Assembly (NCBI RefSeq): GCF_000745965.1
Contig: NZ_JQKI01000015.1
Span: 62,001-126,000 of the forward strand
Reading direction: 5' to 3'
DNA: 64,000 bases
From: Edaphobacter aggregans DSM 19364
GTDB taxonomy: Bacteria; Acidobacteriota; Terriglobia; Terriglobales; Acidobacteriaceae
In this document: positions 1 to 10,180 of the stretch, piece by piece
How positions within the stretch are numbered: the stretch's first letter is position 1
Layout of the letters: every line of letters starts with the position of its first letter
Position numbers and translations under genes: made by a program
The notes under the pieces: generated by a model
Told to the model about the DNA's origin: nothing
Database searches by the model: none
What the model saw: only the letters and a program-made list of their open reading frames with translations

Positions 1-70
1 GGCTACGGAGAAGTTTCTGCGAGCGCCGCAGCCGGTGCAGGAGAGCGAGAGCGTGCTGGCCGCGGACTGA
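1..70 (+). CDS. 3' end of an unidentified gene entering from the left
   Basis: An open frame comes in from the left edge and ends at a TGA at 68-70; the visible tail is about 22 residues ending in ESVLAAD. It converges on the ubiX gene with a 17-base gap. Too little is visible to name it. It may simply be an open frame without coding meaning, but the tight convergent spacing suits a gene end. Confidence 0.4.
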   Translation, partial: ATEKFLRAPQPVQESESVLAAD

Positions 71-87
71 GCGATGGCCCCGGAGTC

Positions 88-705
88 TTAGTCGACGTCA
101 GTCTTCCATTGGTAGGCGCCGGGCTGTGGCAGGCCGACCTGCGCGAGAACGCGATGGACGAAGTTGCGCGCCATTTCGGCCGTGGATTGAGGCTGGTTGT
201 AGAGCGTCGGAATGGCGGGAAAGATCGTCGCTCCGGCATCGGAGGCGAGCTGCATGTTGCGCAGGTGGATGCGATTGAAGGGCGTCTCGCGGACGCAGAG
301 GATGAGCGGACGGCGCTCCTTCAGGCAGACGTCGGCGGCGCGGTGGATGAGGTTTGATGCGAGGCCATTGGCGATGGCGGCGAGGGTTCCCATAGAACAG
401 GGAAGGATGATCATCGCATCGGTGGGATAGCTTCCGCTGGCGATGCTGGCGCCAATGTCGGAGTCTGCGTGCTGGCGAAGCTTTGCGCTGGGGGAGCCGA
501 GGAGTTTTTCGGCGAGATCGTTGCGGCCGCTGATGGAGAGCTCCTCGGCGAAGACGCGGAGGGAGTTTTCCGAAGCGACGAAGTTGATGTGGTCGACGCG
601 ATCATCGGCGGCGAGGGCGCGGAGCATCTCGGCGGCGTAGATGGAGCCGCTGGCTCCGGTGACTGCGAGAGTGATGTTGCGCGTGGCTTGGCGAGTCTCG
701 GACAC
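88..705 (-). CDS. ubiX: Flavin prenyltransferase UbiX
   Basis: 205 residues, the normal length of the UbiX/Pad1 family. These enzymes attach a dimethylallyl group to FMN to make the prenylated FMN used by UbiD-type decarboxylases, here probably for quinone biosynthesis. The flavin-binding GASGSIYA lies at residues 17-24. Later come PCSMGTLAAIANG and the family signature around RRPLILCVRETPFN. The gene is the third member of a tight minus-strand set (purB, ykgJ-like, ubiX), 15 bases behind the ykgJ-like gene. No UbiD is visible in the window. Function is assigned from motifs. Confidence 0.93.
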   Translation of the reverse strand: MSETRQATRNITLAVTGASGSIYAAEMLRALAADDRVDHINFVASENSLRVFAEELSISGRNDLAEKLLGSPSAKLRQHADSDIGASIASGSYPTDAMIILPCSMGTLAAIANGLASNLIHRAADVCLKERRPLILCVRETPFNRIHLRNMQLASDAGATIFPAIPTLYNQPQSTAEMARNFVHRVLAQVGLPQPGAYQWKTDVD

Positions 706-720
706 GAGGATGATTATCGC

Positions 721-1329
721 TTATGCGTTGCGAAGAGCGTAGGCGACGATGGTCTCGCCGTGCGCGTTGTGCGCGTCGTTGAAGGCCTCGTTGCTGGCGG
801 TCTCGATTGCGGGGATGGCGGGATCGAGCTCGGCGGCGGCGATCTCTCCCGTTGTGGCGGTGATGAAGCAGAGCTCGCAGGTGGCGAGGTTGTCGTCAGG
901 CGTGCGCATGGGCGGGCCGAAGGTCCGGCAGACGATGGGGCGCACGGCGTAGAGATCGCAGGTACCGGTGACGGAGTCGAGGACGGGGCAGGGCTCATTC
1001 TCACCGAGGGCGTCTTCGGATTCGTCGGAGAAGAGTGGGGAGTCTTCGTAGTCTTCGGCGAGGATGCCGGTGACCGGGTCGCCCGGGAAGAGCGGGGACA
1101 GGCGATTGAGGGATTCGGCCGTGCGGGCACGAATGCGTGCGGCTCGCTGAGGGGCAGTTTGGTCGAGTGTCTGGAGGGCTTCGCGCAGGCGGGCTGCGTC
1201 CTGCTGGGAGATGGGGAAGACTCCGTGGCAGCACTGGGTGCAGCCGGGCCGACAGGCCAAATGTTGGCCGCTCCGTTGAGTGGCGGAGGCGAGGGCAGCA
1301 TCTACGATCTGGATGAGTTCCGTCGCCAT
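721..1329 (-). CDS. YkgJ-type cysteine-cluster protein
   Basis: 202 residues with the CxxxCxxCC cluster typical of the YkgJ (zinc/iron-chelating) family: Cys26, Cys30, Cys33 and Cys34. Further Cys residues follow in a CPVLD...CDLYAVRPIVCRTFG block and a late CELC. The family is thought to bind a metal or Fe-S centre, but its biochemical role is unknown. It lies 21 bases after purB and 15 before ubiX, so the three are probably co-transcribed. Cytoplasmic; no signal peptide is seen. Confidence 0.85.
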   Translation of the reverse strand: MATELIQIVDAALASATQRSGQHLACRPGCTQCCHGVFPISQQDAARLREALQTLDQTAPQRAARIRARTAESLNRLSPLFPGDPVTGILAEDYEDSPLFSDESEDALGENEPCPVLDSVTGTCDLYAVRPIVCRTFGPPMRTPDDNLATCELCFITATTGEIAAAELDPAIPAIETASNEAFNDAHNAHGETIVAYALRNA

Positions 1330-1350
1330 CGTCGTTTTGCTCTCGATTAA

Positions 1351-2652
1351 CTACTTTCCTAAGACGCGCTCAAAGATAGCATCCACATTCGCCAACTGGC
1401 GGTTGTAGTCGAAGGCGTGGGCCAGCTTTTCTGGGGTTAGCCTCGCTGTAATCTCAGGGACTTTGGCGATCTCGTCGCGGAAGACGAGGTCGTTCTTCCA
1501 GGAGTTCATGGCGTGGCTCTGGACGAGGCGGTAGGCGTCTTCGCGACTCATGCCGGATTCGGCGAGGTCGAGCAAGAGCTGGCCGGAGAAGATGAGGCCG
1601 CCGGTGGATTCGAGGTTCTTGAGCATGCGCGCCGGGTAGACGAGCAGCTTGTCGATGAGGTTGGTGGTCTTCGTGAGCAGGTAGTCGGCGAGTATGGTGG
1701 AGTCGGGGAAGATGACTCGCTCGGCGGAGGAGTGCGAGATGTCGCGCTCGTGCCAGAGGGCTACGTTCTCGAGCGCGGTCTGGGCGTTAGCGCGCATGAC
1801 GCGGGCGAGGCCGGAGATCTGCTCGCTGGTGATGGGATTGCGCTTGTGTGGCATCGCGCTGGAACCTTTTTGTTTCTCAGAGAAGAACTCCTCGGCCTCG
1901 CGGACCTCGGTGCGCTGCAGATGGCGGATCTCGGTGGCGATCTTGTCGAGTGAACTGGCGAGAACAGCGAGCGTGCTGATGTAGGCCGCGTGGCGATCGC
2001 GCTGCAGCACTTGCGTGGCGATGTCCGCGGGCCTGAGGCCGAGCTCAGCGCAGATCGCCTCTTCATGCTCGGGCTTGAGATGGCCGAAGGTTCCGACGGC
2101 GCCGGAGAGTTTGCCGACGCGGAGATCTTCGGCGGCGGCGTCGAAGCGCGTGAGGTTGCGCTGCATCTCAGCGTGCCAGAGGAGGAGCTTCAGGCCGAAG
2201 GTGGAGGGCTCGGCGTGGATGCCGTGGGTGCGGCCGATGATGGGGGTGTTCTTGAACTCGACCGCGCGGCGCTTGAGGACGTCCGAGAGGGTGACGATGC
2301 CGGCGCGGATGATGGCCGATGCCTCGCGGATCTGCAGGGCCTGGGCGGTGTCGACGACGTCGGTGGAGGTGAGGCCGTAGTGGAGCCAACGCGAGTGCTC
2401 GGGGTTCGCGATGTGCTCGGCGACGGTAGTGGTGAAGGCGATGACATCGTGCTTGACCTCTGCCTCGATGGCGTTGATGCGCTCGACGGTGAAGTCGCCC
2501 TTGTCGCGGATGGCATCGGCGGCCTCCTGCGGGACGAGGCCGAAGCGCGCGAGTGCCTGGGAGGCGGCGGCCTCCACCTTGAGCCAGCAGCGGTACTTGT
2601 TCTCGTCGGACCAGATGCGGCCCATAGCGGGGCGTGTGTAGCGGGGAATCAT
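1351..2652 (-). CDS. purB: Adenylosuccinate lyase
   Basis: 433 residues, the usual length. It catalyses two steps of purine synthesis: SAICAR to AICAR plus fumarate, and adenylosuccinate to AMP plus fumarate. Visible landmarks are the N-terminal [27 protein letters not shown] at 95-102, the catalytic-histidine segment RTHGIHAEP at 141-149, and the fumarase/ASL superfamily signature [11 protein letters not shown] at 263-273. The open frame continues upstream past the MarR gene on the other strand, but the ATG at 2652 begins the conserved N-terminus and was chosen as start. Head of the purB-ykgJ-ubiX set. Confidence 0.96.
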   Translation of the reverse strand: MIPRYTRPAMGRIWSDENKYRCWLKVEAAASQALARFGLVPQEAADAIRDKGDFTVERINAIEAEVKHDVIAFTTTVAEHIANPEHSRWLHYGLTSTDVVDTAQALQIREASAIIRAGIVTLSDVLKRRAVEFKNTPIIGRTHGIHAEPSTFGLKLLLWHAEMQRNLTRFDAAAEDLRVGKLSGAVGTFGHLKPEHEEAICAELGLRPADIATQVLQRDRHAAYISTLAVLASSLDKIATEIRHLQRTEVREAEEFFSEKQKGSSAMPHKRNPITSEQISGLARVMRANAQTALENVALWHERDISHSSAERVIFPDSTILADYLLTKTTNLIDKLLVYPARMLKNLESTGGLIFSGQLLLDLAESGMSREDAYRLVQSHAMNSWKNDLVFRDEIAKVPEITARLTPEKLAHAFDYNRQLANVDAIFERVLGK

Positions 2653-2813
2653 GTTTTTCCTTGCTTGATCGGTGAAAAGCCGGTGCGTGTTGGCGGACGT
2701 AGCCGAGAGTGGGTGGCATAGTCCTTCTCTTTTCTGCGTCAGATTCCATTCTACCGACATGTGTTTTCGTACTGCTCTGGCAGTCTTTGGGAGAACACAG
2801 AGCAGGGTATCTT

Positions 2814-2839
2814 TGAAAAACATCGTATTACGATATAAT
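2814..2839 (+). promoter_or_regulatory. Probable promoter and palindromic operator of the marR-clc operon
   Basis: A perfect inverted repeat ATCGTA-T-TACGAT occupies 2822-2834 and overlaps a consensus -10 box TATAAT at 2834-2839. A TTGAAA at 2814-2819 could act as -35 but is only 14 bases away, shorter than the usual 17. The palindrome has the size and symmetry expected of a MarR dimer site and would block the -10 box, so autorepression is inferred. Confidence 0.6.
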
Positions 2840-2854
2840 GGGCCGCGGGCGGCA

Positions 2855-3325
2855 ATGGCGATGCGAAGGCGAATGACGGGAGCGCACGAGTTCCCCGAGA
2901 GAGTGAAGGCGCTGGCGGAGTTCCGGTACCAGTTGCGGCGTTTTCTCAGCTTCAGTGAAGAGGCTGCGGAGAGGGCAGGGATCTCAGCACAGCAGTACCA
3001 ACTGCTCCAGGTTGTTGCGGCAGCGCCGGCAGGCATACAGGCCTCGATCTCATATGTCGCCGAACGCATGGTGCTGCGGCATAACAGCGCAGTTGAGCTG
3101 GTGGGAAGGGCTGAGCGCAGCGGGCTAGTGCGACGGCAGGAGGATGCGGCGGACCACCGACGTGCACTGATCTCGCTGACGCCGGAGGGCGAGGCGATGT
3201 TGGGGGGGCTGGTGAAAAAACATTGGATGGAACTGGAGAGCCAGGGACCCAAGCTCATGACAGCGTTGGACAGATTGCTGGGCGATGGCGCGCTGATTAC
3301 CCAGCGGAGGAGTGAGACGCAATGA
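2855..3325 (+). CDS. MarR-family transcriptional regulator
   Basis: About 156 residues with the winged-helix layout of MarR proteins: an N-terminal dimerisation helix (FRYQLRRFLSFSEEAAERAG), the recognition-helix region around SYVAERMVLRHNSAVELVGR, the wing DxxDHRRALISLTPEG, and a C-terminal helix. MarR proteins are dimeric repressors released by small ligands. In-frame ATGs at 2855, 2861 and 2873 are all possible starts and none has a convincing ribosome site; the leader is short. The stop overlaps the start of the chloride-channel gene by 4 bases (ATGA), so the regulator very likely controls that gene and itself. Confidence 0.88.
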   Translation: MAMRRRMTGAHEFPERVKALAEFRYQLRRFLSFSEEAAERAGISAQQYQLLQVVAAAPAGIQASISYVAERMVLRHNSAVELVGRAERSGLVRRQEDAADHRRALISLTPEGEAMLGGLVKKHWMELESQGPKLMTALDRLLGDGALITQRRSETQ

Positions 3326-5211
3326 GCGAGACGGCAAAGAATGAGTTGCGGGATTACACCACGGCAGATGCCCGCATGGTGCTGATGAGTTGCATTGCGG
3401 TGATTATTGGTGGGGCGGGTGCTGTGTTGAGTTGGGCGCTGCTGCGGCTGATCTTCCTTGCGACCAATTTGTTTTATTTCCACCGCGTGAGCGCGCAGTT
3501 TGCCGATCCTGCATTCAGCCATCTCGGATGGAGGGTGTTATTTCTGCCGGTGATTGGCGGATTGCTGGTTGGTCTGATCGCGCGCTATGGGTCGGACCGC
3601 ATACGCGGACATGGGATGCCGGAGGCGATTGAGGCAGTCCTGATGCGAGGGGCAAGGATTTCGCCGAAGATCACGGTCATCAAGCCGGTGGCAACGGCGA
3701 TTGCGATCGGGTCGGGCGGCCCGTTCGGCGCGGAGGGGCCGATCATCATGACAGGAGGTGCGGCGGGGTCGCTGCTGGCGCAACTGATGAAGGTGAGCGA
3801 CGCGGAGCGATCGACGCTGCTGGTGGCGGGTGCGGCGGCCGGAATGGCGGCGACGTTTTTGGCGCCTCTTTCCGCGATCCTCCTGGCGGTGGAGCTGCTG
3901 CTGTTTGAGTGGCGGCCGCGGAGCCTCGTGCCGGTGGCGGTAGCGAGCGTGACGGCTGCGGCGTTGCGCCGTCTGCTGCTGGGAAGCAATCCCGTGTTTC
4001 CGATGTCGGCGACGACGGCGGCGATTCCGGACAGCGCTATGCTTGGGGCGGTGTTTGCAGGTTTGCTGGCAGGGCTGCTGGCGCTGCTGCTCACGAGGGG
4101 AGTTCATTTTTTCGAGGAGATGTTTGAGAAGCTGCCGATCCATTGGATGTGGTGGCCGGCAATCGGCGGCGTGTTAATCGGACTGGGGGGCTGGGTGTAT
4201 CCGCCGGCACTAGGCGTGGGCTATGCGACGATTCAGCGGATGCTGAACGGGGATACGGCATGGACGCTGGTGTTCGGGGTGCTTATTGTGAAGAGCCTGA
4301 TCTGGACGAGCTCGCTAGGGTCGGGCACGTCAGGTGGAATTCTGGCTCCGCAGCTGATGATCGGCGGGGGACTAGGAGTTGCGCTGGCACATGTGCTGCC
4401 CGGAATTTCTCCGGGGGCGTGGCCGCTAATATGCATGGCGGCGGTGCTGGCCGGATCGATCGGGACTCCATTGACGGCTTCGGTTCTGGCAGTAGAGCTG
4501 ACACACAACAGTGGGCTGCTGCTACCGCTGCTGCTGGCGAGTGTGACGTCCTATGGAATGGATGTGCTTCTGCAGCACAGGTCCATTTTGACGGAACGGC
4601 TAAGCCGCAGAGGGTATCACCTTAGTCGTGAGTATGGCGTCGATCCACTGGAGACTGTGACGGCCCGGGAAGTAATGCATACCAGCGTCTTTGCGTTGCC
4701 GGCGGATGCGACGCGGAAGGCGGCAGCCGATTGGCTGAAGAAGATGAACCAGCGCGGAAATGAGGCGTGGTCGCATTGGCAACGGCTGTTTCCATTGGTG
4801 GATGCGACAGGAAGGCTCAATGGAGTTCTTACGCGCGGCCAAATGATTCTCGCGGCTGAAGCGTCCGACAAGAATGCGCCGTTGCTGCAGGACGGGATCA
4901 CGACGCCCGCTGTCATCGGACAGTTGGAGACGTTGCGATCTGTAGCAGAGAAGATGGCAGCGCTGAAGATTTGGTCGTTTCCAGTCGAGGAACAGGGCCG
5001 GCTTGTTGGGATACTGAATATCGAGGACCTTCTTGAGCCGCGTGGAAAGGCAAGCCTGCGAGACAAGGAGCGTCAACGTGTTCTGACGCTGCGCTGGCCG
5101 TTTGGCCGGCAGCAGGGCATGGAACCTTCAGTCGATGCACTTGTAGACCGGGCGTTTGATAGCGCCGAGCGCGCGCGGATGCTCCGGCAGAAGGCGGGGA
5201 GGGCAGATTGA
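3322..5211 (+). CDS. CLC-family chloride channel/antiporter with CBS domains
   Basis: 629 residues: roughly eleven hydrophobic segments (about 20-430), then a cytoplasmic pair of CBS domains (about 445-600). The CLC filter motifs are recognisable: GSGGPFGAEGP at 130-140, with Glu138 in the position of the gating glutamate, and GSGTSGGILAP further on. The family exchanges chloride for protons or conducts chloride, and CBS pairs often sense nucleotides. Retention of the glutamate argues for an exchanger-like mechanism, though fluoride or other halide transport cannot be excluded. It is translationally coupled (ATGA) to the MarR regulator and ends 12 bases from the convergent glutaredoxin gene. 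Confidence 0.92.
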   Translation: MSETAKNELRDYTTADARMVLMSCIAVIIGGAGAVLSWALLRLIFLATNLFYFHRVSAQFADPAFSHLGWRVLFLPVIGGLLVGLIARYGSDRIRGHGMPEAIEAVLMRGARISPKITVIKPVATAIAIGSGGPFGAEGPIIMTGGAAGSLLAQLMKVSDAERSTLLVAGAAAGMAATFLAPLSAILLAVELLLFEWRPRSLVPVAVASVTAAALRRLLLGSNPVFPMSATTAAIPDSAMLGAVFAGLLAGLLALLLTRGVHFFEEMFEKLPIHWMWWPAIGGVLIGLGGWVYPPALGVGYATIQRMLNGDTAWTLVFGVLIVKSLIWTSSLGSGTSGGILAPQLMIGGGLGVALAHVLPGISPGAWPLICMAAVLAGSIGTPLTASVLAVELTHNSGLLLPLLLASVTSYGMDVLLQHRSILTERLSRRGYHLSREYGVDPLETVTAREVMHTSVFALPADATRKAAADWLKKMNQRGNEAWSHWQRLFPLVDATGRLNGVLTRGQMILAAEASDKNAPLLQDGITTPAVIGQLETLRSVAEKMAALKIWSFPVEEQGRLVGILNIEDLLEPRGKASLRDKERQRVLTLRWPFGRQQGMEPSVDALVDRAFDSAERARMLRQKAGRAD

Positions 5212-5223
5212 GAGCGGGCGCGG

Positions 5224-5481
5224 CTAAAGCTGGTTGACGCCGAAGAGCTCGGCCATCTCGTCGTAGAGGAAGCCTTCGCCCGGGCGGTAGGGCTGCACCC
5301 ACTTGCCGTCGATGACGAACTGCGGGATGGCGCGCTTGCCAACGTTGGCGAGCACCAGGTCGGCGGCACCGGGGGTCTTCTCGATGTCGACCTCGTTATA
5401 GGGGATGTTGTGCGTAGTAAGGAAGCGCTTGGCCTCGCGGCAGTCGCGGCACCAGGCTGCAGTGTAGACAGTTAGCTCCAT
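5224..5481 (-). CDS. Glutaredoxin-family protein
   Basis: 85 residues with a thioredoxin fold signature: the redox pair CRDC at Cys11/Cys14 and the cis-proline region AIPQFVIDG. It lacks the CPYC of classical glutaredoxin and resembles the NrdH/Grx-like small oxidoreductases (the WC...C pattern). Likely a cytoplasmic disulfide reductase of unknown client. Last gene of a minus-strand run, 24 bases after the SDR gene. Confidence 0.87.
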   Translation of the reverse strand: MELTVYTAAWCRDCREAKRFLTTHNIPYNEVDIEKTPGAADLVLANVGKRAIPQFVIDGKWVQPYRPGEGFLYDEMAELFGVNQL

Positions 5482-5505
5482 GACCTCATTCTACGAGATT
5501 AAACT

Positions 5506-6279
5506 CTACTGCTCGTGGTAGCTGACCATTAGTCCGCCGTCGACGACGTGCGTGCTTCCGGTGATGTAAGCGGCCTCATCGGATGCGAGGAAGGCTGCAA
5601 GCGCGGACACGTCATCACAGGTGCCCAGGCGCCCGAGGGGGATGTTCTTCAGCAGCGCGTTGAGCTTCTCCTTGTCTTCGAGGAGCGACTTGTTGATGGG
5701 TGTGGCGATGGCTCCGGGAGCGATGTTGTTGATAGTGATGCCGATTGGCCCGAGTTCGACGGCGAGGTCGCGCGTCAGCATGCGCATCCCGCCTTTGGAC
5801 GCGCAGTAGGTGGAGAAGTGTGGGAAGGCCATGTCCTCGTGGACAGAGCTGATGTTGATGATGCGGCCGGGAAGCTTCGCGTCACGCAGGCGGCGGACGA
5901 AGGCCTGGGCAAGGAAGAAGGCGCCTTTGAGGTTGACGTTGAGGACGGTGTCGTAGTCCTGCTCGGTGACGTCCCAGAAGTCGGCACCCTTCTCCACGCC
6001 GGCGTTGTTGACGAGAATGTCGCAGCGGCCGAGCTGCTGCCAGGCCTGGTCGACCAGCTTCTGTGTATCGGCGTGCTTTGAGACGTCGGCCTGGACCACC
6101 ACAGCTTTTGCTCCTGCGGATTCGACCTGCTTTTTTGTGTCATCGGCTCCTTCGGGGCGTTTGCGATAGTCCACAACGACATTTGCCCCTTCCTGGGCAT
6201 AACGAATCGCAATGGATTGACCGATGCCTGAGGAAGAACCGGTGACGATAGCGACTTTGCCTGCGAGACGACCAGCCAT
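5506..6279 (-). CDS. Short-chain dehydrogenase (glucose 1-dehydrogenase-like)
   Basis: 257 residues, classical SDR architecture. The nucleotide-binding TGSSSGIG is at 13-20, NNAG follows, then the catalytic Ser (NISSVHE) and YxxxK in STYCASKGG. The sequence resembles NAD(P)-dependent glucose 1-dehydrogenases, but SDR substrate assignments from sequence are unreliable. The end is typical (GSTHVVDGGLM). It sits between the DUF3175 gene (26-base gap) and the glutaredoxin gene. Confidence 0.88.
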   Translation of the reverse strand: MAGRLAGKVAIVTGSSSGIGQSIAIRYAQEGANVVVDYRKRPEGADDTKKQVESAGAKAVVVQADVSKHADTQKLVDQAWQQLGRCDILVNNAGVEKGADFWDVTEQDYDTVLNVNLKGAFFLAQAFVRRLRDAKLPGRIINISSVHEDMAFPHFSTYCASKGGMRMLTRDLAVELGPIGITINNIAPGAIATPINKSLLEDKEKLNALLKNIPLGRLGTCDDVSALAAFLASDEAAYITGSTHVVDGGLMVSYHEQ

Positions 6280-6305
6280 TGCGATGTTGCTCCAACCGTG
6301 AGATG

Positions 6306-8569
<2,264 letters not shown>

Positions 8570-8597
8570 CGGACCTCCGAGTTTCATTCGGATGAGA

Positions 8598-9662
8598 TTA
8601 TGCAGGTTCCTGTTGCGTCATGCAGTGTAGCGCGCCGAGGCCCCAGATCAGGTCGACAGAGTGAATTCCGACGATTTTTCGGTCGGGGAAGCAGGCGGCG
8701 ATGATGTTGAGCGCGTGTCGGTCGTTGGGATCGTTGAAGGTGGGGACGAGGACCGTTTCGTTGGCGACGTAGAAGTTTGCGTAGCTGGCCGGGAGTCGCT
8801 GACCGTCGAAGACGACCGGGGAGGGCATGGGAAGCTCGATGATCTTGAGCGGCTCGCCTTCGTGATTGCGGAAGGAGCGGAGGCGTTCGAGGTTCTCGGC
8901 CAGCGGCAGATGGTTCTCGTCGTGAGTGCTGGGTTCGACGCAGGTGACGAGGGTGTCGTAGGCGACGAAGCGGGTGATGTCGTCGATGTGTCCGTGGGTG
9001 TCGTCGCCGGCGGCGCCGCGGTGGAGCCAGATGGTCTGGTCGACGCCGAGGTAGTCATGGAAGGCCTGCTCGATCTGCTGCTTCGAGACGCCGGGGTTGC
9101 GCTGCTGGACCTCGGAGAGGAGGCACTCTTCGGTGGTGAGGAGGAGGCCTTCGCCGTTGACGTCGATGGAGCCGCCTTCGAGGACGAGGCGGCGGGGCTG
9201 GCCGTCGGGGCCGGGGACCTCGGGGCGGAACTCTTCCATACCGTTGAGGCGGGCGACGTGGTGGGGGATCTGGTCGTCGCGGTGCCAGTTGGGATATTTG
9301 GCCCAGGCGTTGAACTGCCAGTTGGTGATGGCGAGGTCGCCTTCAGGGTTTTTGATGAAGATAGGGCCGGAGTCGCGGAGCCAGACGCGGTCGGTGAGCC
9401 ACTGGTGGAAGTGGAGGCGGGCGAGATTGGCGCCGGCACGGAGGAGCATGCGGCGGGCACGGTTCTCGGCGGCGTCGTTGTTGACGAGGATGTGGACGTC
9501 CTCGCAACAGGAGAGGTGGCGGACGATCTCGGCGTAGACCCAAGGGATGGGCTGGAATTTTCCGGGCCAGTCCTCGGCGTTGTGGGGCCAGGCGATCCAG
9601 GTGGCGGAGTGGGGGGCCCACTCGGCGGGCATGCGGTATTTCCGGTCGCGCGGCTTCGTCAT
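8598..9662 (-). CDS. aguA: Agmatine deiminase (peptidylarginine deiminase-like)
   Basis: 354 residues. The enzyme hydrolyses agmatine to N-carbamoylputrescine plus ammonia. The family catalytic set is seen: WLRDSGPIF, LEGGSIDVNGEG, THGHIDDITRF and the nucleophile Cys347 in ALHCMTQQEP near the C-terminus. The partner N-carbamoylputrescine amidase is at 12263-13243, so the two-step route to putrescine is present, though the genes are 2.6 kb apart. The ribosome site GGGGAGGGG just before the ATG is part of the intergenic repeat element that begins here. Heads a minus-strand run down to the glutaredoxin. Confidence 0.9.
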   Translation of the reverse strand: MTKPRDRKYRMPAEWAPHSATWIAWPHNAEDWPGKFQPIPWVYAEIVRHLSCCEDVHILVNNDAAENRARRMLLRAGANLARLHFHQWLTDRVWLRDSGPIFIKNPEGDLAITNWQFNAWAKYPNWHRDDQIPHHVARLNGMEEFRPEVPGPDGQPRRLVLEGGSIDVNGEGLLLTTEECLLSEVQQRNPGVSKQQIEQAFHDYLGVDQTIWLHRGAAGDDTHGHIDDITRFVAYDTLVTCVEPSTHDENHLPLAENLERLRSFRNHEGEPLKIIELPMPSPVVFDGQRLPASYANFYVANETVLVPTFNDPNDRHALNIIAACFPDRKIVGIHSVDLIWGLGALHCMTQQEPA

Positions 9663-9850
9663 GGTCCCCTCCCCACAAAAGTGTGCAAAGTCTTCGAAAC
9701 AAAAAACTTAGCCTGGTACTTCGGTGTGTACTGGCCTCGTAGAGCTTTATTTCCTGCTATTTCAAGTATAGCGGGTGGAGGGTAATTAATCGGCACTTCG
9801 GATGTTATTCGTGGGTAAAGGTTTAGTGGGATTCTGGGCTTGACAGCATT
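9663..9850. repeat. Dispersed intergenic element, copy A
   Basis: One of three related non-coding elements in the window. Landmarks: CCCCTCCCC at 9666-9674, a GTGCAAAGTCTTCGAAAC stretch, TTCAAGTATAGC at 9761-9772, TAATTAATCGGCAC at 9783-9796 and GGGCTTGACAG at 9836-9846. The spacing between the last three boxes is identical to copy C (10 and 43 bases). Read on the minus strand, the C-rich box becomes the ribosome site of aguA and CTATACTT resembles a -10 box. Copy A lacks the clear terminator-like hairpin of copies B and C. Confidence 0.7.
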
Positions 9851-9890
9851 TTAATGGAAAAGTGGTATTTGTGGTTGGGCGGGCGGTGTG

Positions 9891-10060
9891 AAATGCGGGG
9901 TTCTCATTCGACTTCGCTCGGGCCAGGCTCTCGACTTCGCGCTTCTCTCGGAGTGACGTTCAACAAAGAGAGAGCGGTTCGGGACAGCGGTTACGGGCAT
10001 CAAAGAGCAGTCGGTAGAGAAGCAGGTTCCTCCACTCCGCTGCGCTTGGTCGGGATGATC
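9891..10060. repeat. REP-like palindromic repeats in a 518-base intergenic region
   Basis: The gap between aguA and the transporter gene holds, after copy A, two REP-like units: 9891-9958 (AAATGCGGGG...CTCGGAGTGACG) and 10021-10060 (AGCAGGTTCC...CGGGATGATC). They belong to the palindrome family also seen near 16.8, 32.7, 41.9, 44.0, 44.9 and 50.4 kb. I see no convincing gene in 9663-10180. Confidence 0.6.
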
Positions 10061-10180
10061 AATCTATCCAGGAAAGGGTTTGAGTGCCAGGTTGCCGTTC
10101 TTACCCCCGGTCCATATAGGATGGGGAGCGGTTCCAGAATTTGAAACCGCGTCGAAACGTTTGTTGGAAGAGGGCCTCAG

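Noticed and set aside
2672-2854. Longer N-terminus for the MarR protein
   Set aside because: It would run through the promoter and palindrome and has no MarR-like sequence.
9854-10144. A 96-codon ORF in the aguA-transporter gap
   Set aside because: It consists of repeat-element and REP sequence translated in one frame.
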